A stretch of 64,000 nt of DNA from Hyposmocoma kahamanoa. Its lineage: Eukaryota > Arthropoda > Insecta > Lepidoptera > Cosmopterigidae. Within the stretch, counting starts at the first letter, position 1; every line of letters begins with the position of its first letter. The stretch spans positions 14,756,386 through 14,820,385 of the forward strand of contig NW_020654810.1 of assembly GCF_003589595.1 (NCBI RefSeq), in the 5' to 3' direction. The position numbers and the translations under genes are program-made. Positions 47,226-57,876 of the stretch are shown here, one piece after another. The notes beneath the pieces are model-generated. The model worked only from the letters and a program-made list of their open reading frames with translations. It did no database searches and was not told the origin of the DNA.

Positions 47226-48715
47226 ATTTAAAAAATACTAATGTTATATTATGATTTTAGCAAATGGTATTGTGTAACGGGCTGATTTTCGCAACTTACT
47301 GACACTACAAATTTAAATAGCATTTAGTAAGAACTATTGTTTGATAAACTCCGTCTTGTAAAAATCTAGTAAAACAAGAATGTTATCATTACAAATAGTT
47401 AAATCCACAAAATATCATGTTATTAGCCGTCTTACCTATTATAATTGCTATTTAACTGCTGGCACTATAGGTCTATTTTTAAGAGGAATATAATGTAAAT
47501 AATTACTATTTCATGCATGAGTGTTTTTTGCCACAAATAAATAAATAAATAAAAAACTTAACGTCATAGTGCCTTTTATTTGTTTGATATTTTTAAGACA
47601 GACTATAATACTTACTATCTGTGTATTTAAAACGCTAAGCTATGCAATAAAAGGTAATCTTGAGGTACTTGATGACGTATATAGCAGGATCGAAGTTTGG
47701 GTCTTCGTCAGGTAGTCGAGCTCTCTTTGAAGCATCTTTTACGATGTTACCTACAATAAACTCTCGACTCGTAGTCGCATAAAGCACGTGTGCTGCAATT
47801 TAAAGTACATACATAAAGTAAGTTTTACAAGCGTTTGACAATTTTCTCGGTAGTTTCATTACATTTGACAAAAGTTTTGTCATTATAACACTAGCTTACC
47901 GAGTTCTCAGAAAGTAAAATGAGCTCTTTTTACAAATGAAGATATAATATTCTACTACTCATTTACTCATTACGTGTACTAGTAGGTGGTGTTTGTTACG
48001 TGTAATAGTCTATATCCATGTAATTCCTATGTACAGGCCGATCTTGCCGAATTAGTGTTCTCACCACAGACATATATCTAGACATTGAGATAATACGTAC
48101 TTATTACATCAATGTATCTAGATTTCTCACTCATTCTCAGATATTGTATTATAAATTAATGTAATGAAGAGCAGTGTAAAATATTTGGAAGCTTGTTACT
48201 CACGGAGTGTAGATGTGGGCAATACACAATGTAGGTACAACTTACCCCTGCTGGTTTAGTATATGAATGTATCAAATATTTGATCTTTCCAATATAATAT
48301 TATATGTAGATGATTATATCTTAAACAAGAGATACCAAATGAGATACATGCATATAAAGGGGTAACAACAACACAATTAATTGAGACCAGTACTATCGCG
48401 GAATATCAGAATAATTGAAAGAACAACAACATTATCACCTAGTGGAAGTACGCGAGAGTGACCAAGTGCAGGGCTACGCCTATTTGGACGGCGTGTATGG
48501 TAGGCAAAGCTTAATTATGTACCTATAAACCAAAATGGGAAATTTAAGTAACTAAGTAGGATTTTGTTGTAAGTAAATTAGAACGTTATAAATGTCTGAG
48601 GTAGGTTTTGTAAATCTGAATAACAAGGAGAGTAGTACGAAACTCGAAGCTTCATGATGGTAATCTTTTTACATAAGGGTACGTGCTTATAAAAACGGTA
48701 ATGGCCACGCTTAGC
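47226..48715. other. AT-rich non-coding DNA
   Basis: Contains (ATAA)n near 47535-47560. No coding or repeat landmark otherwise. Confidence 0.4.
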
Positions 48716-48875
48716 GTTTAAAGCGGTTACACACGACGACTTTTAGCAGCGATGCAAAAACGCGATGCAGTCGCTAACCGTCTACCTTTACACACACGCG
48801 CGCGATTTTAAGCAGCGATGCAAGCGCGCGACTGCATCATTTCAAACGCGCGATTGCATCTTCCTCTTCTTATTT
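48716..48875. repeat. CG-word-rich repeat block
   Basis: Direct and inverted copies of gcagcgatgcaa, cgcgatgcagtcg and acgcgcgattgcatc fill about 150 bp. The phrase tttacacacacgcgcgcg recalls the element at 41458-41812. Probably a worn non-autonomous DNA element. Confidence 0.4.
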
Positions 48876-48984
48876 ATTGTTCTTTCCATCTTAACAATAA
48901 ATTTCACAGGGTAATTAAAGTAAAAAACATCGTACAGTGAAATTGCGAGGAGGAAGACTGGTGCCTAAACTAGGTTGGACCTGT

Positions 48985-49960
48985 ACTTTAGGTCACCAGG
49001 TATGATATCCACCACCGAATGATGCTGGAGTTCCTCACGTACTGTCTGCAACTCTCTTTCTGCTGTATATCAATGAAATGTTAATTCCAGGTACCTTTGC
49101 GTATGCTGATGACAGCACAGTTGTAGATAGGTACTTGACCAATGCAAGCGTCAATGGAGAGGAAATCCAGTCTTATCGAGAGTGCATGGTTAGCTGTTTA
49201 GATTTAACATTCCAGGCAGTCTCCGATTGGGCAATGCCTATCTTGTCAAATTTAACGCTACCAAAACGCTATTCGCCACAAAACGGAGGCCCTTTAAGCT
49301 GACTCCGATTTTTCGTGATATATCCGTGATTTTTCGTGATTTAACCGATAGCCGACTGTCTCCAGCTACATGGAATGGACCTGTCGTCCAATTTGAACTT
49401 CGGCAGATAGGTACATTGAATCCATGGTCAAAAATGCAAGGAAGCTTGGGATCCTTTCCAGGGTGAGGCGTTACTTTACACCGGGACAGTTGCTTCAGCT
49501 GCCACATTTGTGATCGTTCTGCTACAAGTCGACTGGCCAGTTTGGATTCAATTGACAACCGTGCCAAGAGACTTATAATAAGTGATTCGCTATTATTGGA
49601 GGCGAAGCTGCAGATCCTTGAACACCGCCGCAAAGTTGCCTGCTTGTCGGTATTTTACAGTATATATCACGGAGAGTGTGAGATGGAATTACACGATTTA
49701 ATTCCGCCTTCCTCTTTCCATCACCGGGGGACTAGGCGTAGGCTTGGGTTTCACCCCAATGTTGTGTTTATATTCCAAAGATTCGCACGAAGCGTTACGC
49801 TTCCATATTTATATGGCGAACGGCTATGGAGTGGAGTTCCCCCCCTGCCTGCAGACTTGTTCCCTGAACGTTATAACTTGGGTCTTTTCAAGGCGAGAGT
49901 GAATAGGCATTATTTAGGTGCGCATGCTCCGACGTCGACCTCATAGTCACTTTCCTGAGA
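48985..49960 (+). pseudogene. Jockey-type RT fragment with C-terminal tail
   Basis: A worn motif B region (gagttcctcacgtactgtctg, i.e. GVPHVLS-like) is followed by the catalytic FAYADDSTV at about 49095, then by NAYLVKFNATKT in another frame, then by IDNRAKRLI, LEHRRKVACLSVFYSI, GECEMELHDLIPPS, ERLWSGVPPLPADLFPERYN and FKARVNRHYLG at 49542-49946. The last block is the conserved tail of several Jockey-group elements. At least two frameshifts separate the parts and the 5' half is absent. An A run at about 49971 may be the 3' tail. Confidence 0.8.
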
Positions 49961-50715
49961 TCTATGTATCTAAAAAAAAACTATGTCGATGATATGAATT
50001 ACTGTGCGGCCGTAGTCGCTACATCGACAATGCACTATATGTGCATAAAGGTGCACTGTGTACAAACTTGATTAACAGAAGCTTATATGCTGAGATTGAA
50101 GATGTTCTACAGTTGCCACTCTATTTCATCGTATAGCGTTCCAACGTTACATCTGCACTCCATTCAGATGCCATTGTTGAACCTAGCTCTTTGGTGTAAA
50201 AGGTATTGATTTTCCCCAAACAGAACAGATAAGCTTGTAGCTGTTCATTTATTAAATTTTCAGTAATGGATTGTCGAAGTGATTGGCAACTGGTTAATAC
50301 ATCTGGATGCGAAATGCGCCAGAGGCGAATTTATTAATTTTACAAACGGAATATCAAAGTAATTGGCAGGGCTAGCCGGCGGGAGGGCAACGTGTACGTA
50401 CACGTACGCGTCGGTGAGTACATGCAATGTCAATATTGCACATGCAGTTTACTTAAATCGACAGCATTCAGTTCGGGAATCTGAGTTCTAATAGATAGTT
50501 CGATATATCGACCGCCCTTACTACAAGTTCTTACTATAATAAAATTAAAAACCTACATGTATGTAATAGTAGTAGTTATGGTACAAATAATTGTACGATA
50601 TTGCGAAAAATCTAATTACTTTATAGTTACTACGTTGTAGGGTGAAGTCAGTGTCAAAAGGGGAGATAAAAATGTATTGAAGAAGAATTAATGAAAAAAG
50701 AGAACAAATGCATTG
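49961..50715. other. AT-rich DNA with a short palindrome
   Basis: At about 50391-50404 the bases cgtgtacgtacacg form a 14-bp perfect palindrome in a GC-rich patch. Nothing else is recognised. Confidence 0.4.
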
Positions 50716-50835
50716 GAAATGAAACTATTATTTTCCGGATTTAAATCACGTATATTTGTTTTTAGTCAGCCATAACCTTGGTACCTGTAAAGAGCCCGAA
50801 ACGTTAGTTTTCAATAGCGAAACATAAGAACGCGA
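50716..50835. repeat. Dispersed repeat family J, copy 4
   Basis: Reads aaatgaaactattattttcc, cacgtatatttg, tcagccataacc, acctgtaaagagcccgaaac, gcgataaaaaaac, the same order as copy 1. Confidence 0.55.
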
Positions 50836-51676
50836 TAAAAAAACGTATAAAAAATTTTTTTACGAATTTAAAAATCTGTTTAAAAGCAAAAGTAACGAAC
50901 GAAAACCTTAAATTTAAATACTTCAGTTCAAAAAAAAAAAACCTATTCAGACTGTTGTAAATAATTTGCAAAGAAATCAGGAGAAAATATCAAAGTTTCA
51001 CAACTCCGTGAAATAAATTTCAAGCGAGGACGTGACGCGAAAGATTTAACTTTTGACATCGAGTGTGAGTTTTCACTTAGAAAATGGTTACTTATTTGAA
51101 CCAGAAAATCATTTCAAGATTAACTAAAACGAAGATTCCTACTGCCATTACATTTTTAGTAGTTTGATTTACTTTGTGTTAAAAATCATTAGCCAATAAT
51201 AAATCCACTATTAAAAACGAAATTGTAATTAACCGTTCATAAAATCGCCCTTAAGCCATTTTCAATCGTTTTTGCGTTAAACTTAAGAAAAGTTTTATTT
51301 AATTAATGTTCGAGCTCGTTAAAATTCTTTCTCTTTTCAGCAAAATAATGCGTCATCGCCGATAGAAGCTGCCTTCATATCATTTATGTAAGTACCCTTG
51401 TACCGATAAATTTCTACCACTCGGTTTTAACATGACGCGACGTAGTTAAAAGTCTCTTTATTACGAGTATTATCGCTTTTTGAAATGTTTTTCAAAGTCA
51501 AAAGCCTTATTGTAAGGTAAAATTTTAATTATGCTAAGATATCGTCATTTATGTTGTGTCCACAACGGGAGGATTACAATAAGGGAAAATAATACAGGGA
51601 CCAACAATACACCTTAAACAAGCAAAAAATGCATCTCTGCCGAACAATGATAAGCTAAAAGCATTAAAGTTTTAGA
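50836..51676. other. AT-rich non-coding DNA
   Basis: No recognised feature. Confidence 0.4.
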
Positions 51677-51843
51677 AGGGTCGTATTCTAGAACTCTACT
51701 CAATGCTCAAGTCAGGATTTGAGTATGGTTTAAAGCACTTGATATCATACTCAAGTCCCTGCCATTAGGGTCGTATTTCCAGTGCTTGTGTTTCCAGTGC
51801 AATTCTGACTTGAGCATTGAATAGAGTTCTAGAATACGACCCT
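51677..51843. mobile_element. Fold-back MITE family D, copy 2
   Basis: Starts agggtcgtattctagaac and ends gttctagaatacgaccct. The first 35-40 bases of each end are inverted copies. The interior keeps one cttgagtat module and one ccattagggtcgtatttcc module, so it is shorter than copy 1. Confidence 0.8.
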
Positions 51844-52457
51844 AAGAGTGTTTCGGATACCGGGAAACTCCGTATTTGTGTTGCGTAATTGACAAGATCA
51901 TGATGATCTTCTGCTTTACCATATTATTTAGTTTTGAAGATATGAGTAGAGTAGAATAAAATTCGTTTACAATTAATTTTGTTATATTGCCAAATTCCGT
52001 TAACCTGGAGCTATAAATTTGTTTGTTGTTCTACTTTAAAATATAATGTGCAGTCAATGCTAATTCTTTCTTAAATTATTTATTTTGTAGACTTGCGACA
52101 AAGTAGTTAAAGAAATCTGCAATGTTGTCTTGTTTAATGTGAGGCTCAGTAAACAGTTGACAATTTTTCCTTTTATCCAAAAATATCCTTAATACTAAAA
52201 AGGAAGCAAGATTGTATACAGGTACCTAATCTTTGGGCTTTGAAATATGTCAATAAAATCTACTTAAATAAAATTAAATGCACAGTGTTCGTAAATCTTT
52301 ATATGAGAAACAACCAGGCGCGGATTCATCTGATCCCGAGAAACAAATTAAGGCAACAGGTTGATTCCTAATAAACACGAAAAGTTTCCGTGTAAGTGAA
52401 CAAATTCAGTTTTTTAATTAGAAAGTAACTTTTTAAAACTAATTAAGAAAGTCTTAC
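51844..52457. other. AT-rich DNA; possible intron start on the minus strand
   Basis: No coding seen. If the GC-rich block to the right is a minus-strand first exon, its intron would begin here at 52457 and run leftwards. Confidence 0.35.
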
Positions 52458-52735
52458 CTTACGAGTTCGGTTGAGGAAATTCAGTTTGTCGGCGGCGTCA
52501 ATCGCATGTGAAGTGATCGGCCGGCGGCGGAGTCGGCGGTGTCGGCGAGGCAGCGCGGAGGTGTCGGTGGTGCGGGGCGTGCGGCGCGGCGACAGTCCGC
52601 GGCGGCACTACCGCGCCCGCCCTGCGCCGCCCACCGGCCGGACGCCCGCCCGCCCCACGCGCCTACGAATTCCTTGCTTGCAGTGATTAATCGCTGAGCC
52701 ACCTGCGGAGCCTTTCTACACCGCCGCTAATGTGT
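52458..52735 (-). promoter_or_regulatory. CpG-rich block, candidate non-coding first exon and promoter
   Basis: Between about 52485 and 52670 the sequence is extremely rich in G, C and CpG, unlike anything else in the window. On the minus strand it ends CTCGTAAG|GTAAGAC, a near-perfect splice donor with the GT at 52457-52456. That suggests a 5' UTR exon of a minus-strand gene whose coding exons lie outside or are not recognised. The 73- and 71-codon frames across it are simple in composition (Ala, Arg, Pro) and I do not call them proteins. A plus-strand role or an unmethylated regulatory island is possible. Confidence 0.45.
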
Positions 52736-52954
52736 TGTTTTCACATACAATTTTAAACGAACTTTTGTGCCATCATAAAGCAATGAGTTTGTACGTAGAA
52801 TTGTTGTGATTTACATCGCATTTCGAGGGTAGCAGTAGAAGGGACCGTATGATAATAAAATCTAAAATGCGTATTCAGGTCAATTCACGTCGGTCACAGC
52901 GAGTTTATAAATTGATCGTATTTCTTCTCTTTGACTCCTATTAGTAGAGATGAG

Positions 52955-53074
52955 AGGGTCGTATTCCAGAACTCTACTCAATGCTCAAGTCAGGACTTGA
53001 GTATGATTTCTAATGCTTTAAATCATACTCAAGTCCTGACTTGAGCATTGAGTAGAGTTCTTGAATACGACTCT
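52955..53074. mobile_element. Fold-back MITE family D, copy 3 (near-perfect hairpin)
   Basis: The arms 52955-53009 and 53020-53074 pair at 53 of 55 positions around a 10-base loop (ctaatgcttt). It has the terminal sequence of copies 1 and 2 but only one cttgagtatgat module per arm. It lies between the CpG-rich block and the THAP exon. Confidence 0.85.
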
Positions 53075-53897
53075 TAGAAATATGTGACCTAACAACAGAG
53101 TAGCAATACCATCGGCGGGAAATATCGCCACGGACACGCGCGAAAAATTTGCCGCCACCTGACAGGAGAATGGCCAGGATGTGACCACTCTGCGCGATTC
53201 CTGGCACCGAGTTGTAAAAGTTAAACATGACTGTTTCCTTTGTCACCGAAGAGGTTCGCGAATATAAATAACCTAATTGTCGAAAACGTTGACGGCCTAG
53301 TAAGGTATACACTAAAGAAGTTGTAACATGTGTGGTAAACAATCCACCATACGAGCTGTCGAACTGACAATTTAGATTTATTTTTACTACACACGCTGTA
53401 ATTCAATTTCGGACTGCTTTATGTTAGTGACGGGTAGCAAATAACTTTGACCCGATTATGTAAATTCAGGAATGCAAATACAATAAAATGAACATAAGTT
53501 ATCATTTATGTAAGAAAACAAAACATTTATTATATAAGTGCGTTGTATGTAACAAATTGCAACATGTCTCTGTCTAGCAGGTAAACCGAATACAAGTCTA
53601 CATAGTTTCCGTAAATATTTTACCACTCGCGAAAACACTTCATAACTTTCAGTGTCTCGAGCTTTTGCTTGTTACGACCATAGATTTAGTATATAGGTAC
53701 CCATAGATTGGCAATGCAAGTGAAAGAGCGTTAGTATACACGTATGTTAGAGCGAGATGGGTAGACGAGACCACTTCATGATACGCTATGAGCCTGCATG
53801 AACCTAGGGTCAACTGACAACGAAACAAATTTCGTTTATTTTTGAAAAATAATTGGTTTTAAAATGTGAAATAGTATTAAGCGAACGTTTATTAGTC
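53075..53897. other. Non-coding DNA upstream of the THAP exon
   Basis: Holds whatever promoter the THAP gene has; no TATA box or initiator stands out. The segment at about 53680-53840 (agatttagtatataggtac, gaaagagcgttagtata, agggtcaactgacaacg) resembles an insect dispersed repeat but has no partner here. Minus-strand frames at 53010-53342 and 53221-53406 have no motif. Confidence 0.35.
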
Positions 53898-54563
53898 ATG
53901 GTAACGTGTTCAGTACCCGGATGTAACTCATCTAAAAAGGAAAACTCGCAGAATTGTACATTTCACATGTAAGTACTATTTAAATTTTTAGCTGTCCAAA
54001 AGCACTACCACGAAAGTTTTTTACATAAATATATCCGTAAAATTATACCATTCAAGTGCATTAATAACCCAAATGTATACGAATTCAATTAAAAAATATA
54101 TCAAATACGTGAATTTCTGAAATTCTTAACCCCACTTTCATAGAGATTGATGCAATCGATAATATGTTATCGAGATGTCATTAACTGAAAAAAAGACATG
54201 CAAAGGCGAGGCTTGCATATAGCCGAAATCATCTTCATACTTAATATTATTGAATCAGAAATTTCTGGTTTTAGTACTTTATATTTAATTAATATTGCAT
54301 TAGTGCATTATTTTTTGTCTACATTAAAACGAAAATTTCTTTTAATAGCGTAGTTGAGGCACTCATTTTTTTATGTTAATTATTGTTGTTGGTTCAGATT
54401 TCCTCAAAACATTGAAGTACGACAGAAATGGCTTATAATGCTAAAGAGAGAAGACTGGGTTCCCAGAAAGTTTTCAAAAATATGCAGCAAACACTTTGAG
54501 GAAAAATTATTTTCCTTTAGAGGCAAGCAAAGATCACTTGTGTCTCCATCTGTCCGTCTGTGA
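53898..54563 (+). CDS. THAP zinc-finger domain in two exons (partial gene)
   Basis: THAP domains bind DNA through a C2CH zinc module and occur in host regulators and in P-type transposases. Exon 1 (53898-53968) starts with ATG and gives MVTCSVPGCNSSKKENSQNC then TFH. It ends at a consensus donor (cacat|gtaagt). Exon 2 starts at 54397 after ggttcag and gives FPQNIEVRQKWLIMLKREDW, then ICSKHFEEKLFSF. The join completes codon 24 and keeps frame. The key residues are Cys4, Cys9, Pro26, Trp35, Cys53 and His56, with 43 residues between Cys9 and Cys53, within the family's range. Exon 2 runs on to a stop at 54561-54563 just inside repeat-like DNA; the usual C-terminal AVPTIF box is absent. The gene may continue by another splice, or may have been cut by TE insertion. 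Confidence 0.6.
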
Positions 54564-54775
54564 CAGCCAATTTACTCCAAACCTACTGGTCTGATTATTT
54601 TGAAATTTGGTACACATAATGTATTTGTGTGACCAAAATGTGTAACTGATCATGGGTGTTATAACCGTTTTGTAGAGCTTTGTTATCTTGGGTGAAAGTC
54701 CCCATTGTTTACCTACCATCCTATGGCACTGCCAGAAGGTGATAGTAGCTTTCTTAATTTTGTATTGAATCATTA
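54564..54775 (-). pseudogene. Jockey-type RT C-terminal fragment
   Basis: On the minus strand the residues KKATITFWQCHRMVGKQWGL and SPKITKLYKTVITPMISYTF correspond to the block following the RT thumb in Jockey elements (A---C--M-GK-WGL-P----W-Y--V--P---Y), here with small gaps. The rest is not readable. It directly abuts the end of the THAP exon, so this or a related insertion may have truncated that gene. Confidence 0.6.
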
Positions 54776-55125
54776 ATTAATTAGTTAATTAACGTCTCGG
54801 CGTTTTGCGATAAGACATTTTGGTGAATACGACGAAGTGAAATCCCGGTGTAATATGTTAATCGATATTAAAGTTAAATCAGTGGATGGCGCAACACTAT
54901 TTATCTTGCACACATGCACATTATACGCACACAGATGTATTTTTGTTTTGGTCGCGTCTCCAATACTTCAGGGCCAATCTATGGATATACTAAATCTATG
55001 GTTACGACATATTATAATAACGTACACCTTTTATGTACCACCGTTTATCTACATGCATATAGTTAACACCTTAAATAAGATAAGGTCATACGAATATACG
55101 AATTCAAGTTGAAATGTACTATGAT
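54776..55125. other. AT-rich non-coding DNA
   Basis: A 91-codon plus-strand frame (54837-55112) has no recognised motif. Confidence 0.35.
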
Positions 55126-55304
55126 CTTTTCGGTGTAGAGAAACATCGTGATGAAACCTGTATGTCGAATAAAGTTCACTGTGGTCGGAAAACGATTGAA
55201 GTCCCCAACCCGCATTGGACCAGCGTGGTGGACTATGGCCTAAACTCTCGCCTGAGAGAAGACCCATACCCAGCAGTCGAACGTATAAATGGGTTGATGA
55301 TGAT
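55126..55304 (+). mobile_element. tRNA-derived SINE family C, copy 4 (5'-truncated)
   Basis: Begins within the body (gagaaacatcgtgatg) and continues ccccaacccgcattgg, gtggtggactatggcc, gaagacccatacccagcag, gggttgatgatgat. The tRNA-like head is missing. Confidence 0.75.
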
Positions 55305-55325
55305 ATTACGAATCAGAAAGTTTTT

Positions 55326-55607
55326 TTTATAATACCAAGTGATGGGACGAACAAGTCGGGCGCCTGATGGTAAGTTACAACAACAATTGCAGTGCCACTC
55401 AGAGCTTTAAATCGCATAGATCTGAGGGGCATTGCCACTGCGCCCGTCACCCTGGGATATAGTTGACAAGTCCCATGAGCCCGCAATTTCACCAGCACCC
55501 TTAATCCTACAAAACCGGAACTCAGTAATGCTGATATTACTGCTTGGCGGCAGAAATAGGTAAGGTGGCAGTACTTCCCTGGACGAACTCTTTCGCAAGG
55601 ACCTTTA
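55326..55607 (-). repeat. SINE-like repeat family A, copy 5
   Basis: Full-length copy in reverse orientation: gacgaacaagtcgggc, cagtgccactcagagc, cgcccgtcaccctgg, gacaagtcccatgagcc, gcttggcggcagaaatagg, aaggtggcagtacttccc and gacgaactctttcgcaagg. It lies 20 bp after the family C SINE. Confidence 0.7.
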
Positions 55608-56017
55608 CTGCTACAAGTTTAGAAGTTACTGTTACACTACGTTTATTTTCGGAAACATTACAATCATCGAGTATACCCAATTAGTGTGGTTATTTGATAA
55701 CAAAATGATGTCAATAAGGAGAACAAGGTTCGATAACAGTATTACCATTGGAGGGCAATCAAATTATGGCAAGATAGTATTTTGTTCGTGTTATAACAGG
55801 CACAGGCGCTTTGTCAATGGAGCATCTTTAGCGGCTCATAAAATTATTTTGTTATTTTTGATCAACTCTGGCTTGACGAAGTGCCGTCTTCGCCCTTGAA
55901 AATTAGTGAATATTTTAGTAATTAAATCATAAAATCTCAATCGCATAATCATAAGTTAATTGAGCAGATGCTAAAGTATCACGACTAAACGTTTTTTAAA
56001 TAATACGTCCTACGTGT
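55608..56017. other. AT-rich non-coding DNA
   Basis: A 71-codon plus-strand frame (55684-55899) is unrecognised. Nothing else seen. Confidence 0.35.
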
Positions 56018-56990
56018 AGCGCGCTATAAGTTTCTGAAATGAATAAGATAAAAATACTATAAATGGTCAGAAATGAATTTATTGTTTCTCAAAATATTCT
56101 CCGTTACGTTAATGCCCTTTTTCATACGATTGAACCAATTTTGAAAACATTTATGCCACTCCTCTGTGACAATCTCTGAAACATATTTTTCATACTCTTC
56201 GACAGACTCTTCAGGTGATGAAAATCGTTGACCGCGTAACTCACAAAGTCACGAGGGGCCAGGTCGGAACTGTACGCGGGATGGCTCATAAGGTCAACGT
56301 TGTTCACCTTCAAAAATTCATTTATCTGTCTGGCCGTGTGAGAACTGGTATTATCGTGGTGCAAGATGACGGCGTTTACTGTTATTTTTACGGAGTTTGT
56401 CAATAACTTCCGGCAATTAAATGGTCGTGTACCAATCACTATTCACGGTACAACGATTCTCCAAAGCAACAGTAGCCACGTGTCCAGTTTTATTAAAAAA
56501 AGACGCAATCGTCCGCTTAGAGGCACTTTGCACGCGCGCCACTTTGGTTGGTTTCGGCTCATCTCGAAAGACCCATACGCTCCATTGCTACCTTGTTTTG
56601 GGTTCGTAACTATAAATCCATGTTTCGTCTCCTGTTATTATGTCCCACACCAAATTTGACGCCTCTTCGTTGAATCTGGTAAGTGACGCGGTCCGTTTTT
56701 TGAACCTCAGTCAAATTGTGTGGGATCCACCGAAAGCACAGCTTTTTCACACTTAAATGTTTGTATAGTATTTTTTCGTAATTCACTTTGAGATCAAATG
56801 ATTCGCGCAAATTTTGAATGGGTGCGGATTCTGACGTGGCACTAACGTGCGCTTACGACTCGAAGCACTAACAACGTGCTGCTCGTAACGAAGTTACTGT
56901 CCGTTGTGGTTTGCGCGTTTCCGCGATTTTTCGCCAGACAGATGAGTCTCAAAGACGATCAAAGGTGAAGTTGAACAATGACGAGTTGTG
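56018..56990 (-). pseudogene. mariner transposase, second copy, frameshifted
   Basis: Same family and strand as the copy at 44.3 kb. The N-terminal side reads LKVNYEKILYKHLSVKKLCF and RWIPHNLTEVQKTDRVTYQ (helix-turn-helix and linker region). The catalytic part gives HHDNTSSH and then PAYSSDLAPRD, but a deletion follows, so the loop after the third Asp (FPKIKNQLRG in copy 1) is lost and the frame changes. The 3' end near 56018 has cgctataagtttctgaa, matching the terminal repeat of copy 1 with changes. Sequence from 56820 to 56990 is the worn N-terminal end. It cannot encode active transposase. Confidence 0.8.
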
Positions 56991-57059
56991 AAAAAATAAT
57001 GTGTACCAAACGAATTGAATCTAGAAAAAAAGAAAGAAAATTTATTTGCAAACATTTAT

Positions 57060-57135
57060 TTGACTAACACAAATGACACCACACAATAAATAAAATAAAT
57101 AAATAAAATAAAAATAAAATAAAATAATAATCATT
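57060..57135. repeat. (AAATA)n/(AAAT)n simple repeat
   Basis: Run of aataaataaaataaaa-type units. Confidence 0.8.
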
Positions 57136-57187
57136 TATTATCGAACAATCATAGTCCATAGTTTGTTAGTAATGATAAATTTATAGG

Positions 57188-57512
57188 GCGAGTGAGTGCG
57201 TGATTGAGTGAGTGAGTGAGTGAGTCCGTGCGTGCGTGCGTGCGTGCGTGCGTGCCTGCGTGCGTGCGTGAGTGAGTGAGTGAGTGAGTGAATGAGTTAG
57301 TGACTGAGTGCGTAAGTGAGTGTGAGTGAGTGGGAAGTGAGTGAGGAGTGTTTATTGAAAAGTGCATTTACTTGAAAAGTGTCCGCCATCTTGGATTTAG
57401 AAACAAATGCTATATTCGTAATAGTTCATTCGTAAATTCGTAATAAACACTCCTCACTCACTCCCCACTCACTCCCCACTCACTCTCCACTCACTCACTC
57501 ACTCACTCCCCA
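57188..57512. repeat. (GAGT)n/(GCGT)n and (CACT)n microsatellites forming a hairpin
   Basis: From 57188 to 57350 there are gagt units with a central block of cgtg/gcgt units. From 57448 to 57512 there are cact/cccact units. The inner ends are perfect 21-bp inverted copies (57336-57356 and 57442-57462). The segment between includes ccatcttggatttagaaa, which recurs at 63928-63945. Confidence 0.8.
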
Positions 57513-57876
57513 TTATTTGAAAACTTTTGTTTCGCTCTCGTTCCATTAATTATTGTCTTAGAAAAGCAGTGATAATCAAAACACCCTCGCGCACTGCGCG
57601 CATGGTAGAAACGGCTGGCACAAAAACTCGAAATACGATTTTTGCTTTCAAGTTCTGTTTACACGGAGACGTTCAACAAGCAAAGGCGAGGCGATTATCG
57701 CTCACGTGGAAGGGCGATAATCGCGAATGTTTAGACGAGGAAAGTTTTTTTATATTCTTTCGATAATAGCATCTTCGAGACGAGAAACTCTCTCCATCTA
57801 AATGGGCCTTAATACAAAAAACCTATGCTATATTAGTTAATTTTATATTTTAATGACATACAATTAAATAATTAAA
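57513..57876. other. Non-coding DNA
   Basis: Contains a gcgataatcgc-type inverted pair near 57690-57725 and a 79-codon plus-strand frame without motif. Confidence 0.35.

Noticed and set aside
52471..52702. Ala/Arg/Pro-rich ORFs in the CpG-rich block as proteins
   Set aside because: Open frames arise on both strands from lack of stop codons in GC-rich DNA; composition is simple and no domain is present.
57149..57367. Ser/Thr/His-repeat protein on the minus strand
   Set aside because: It is a translation of the GAGT/GCGT microsatellite.
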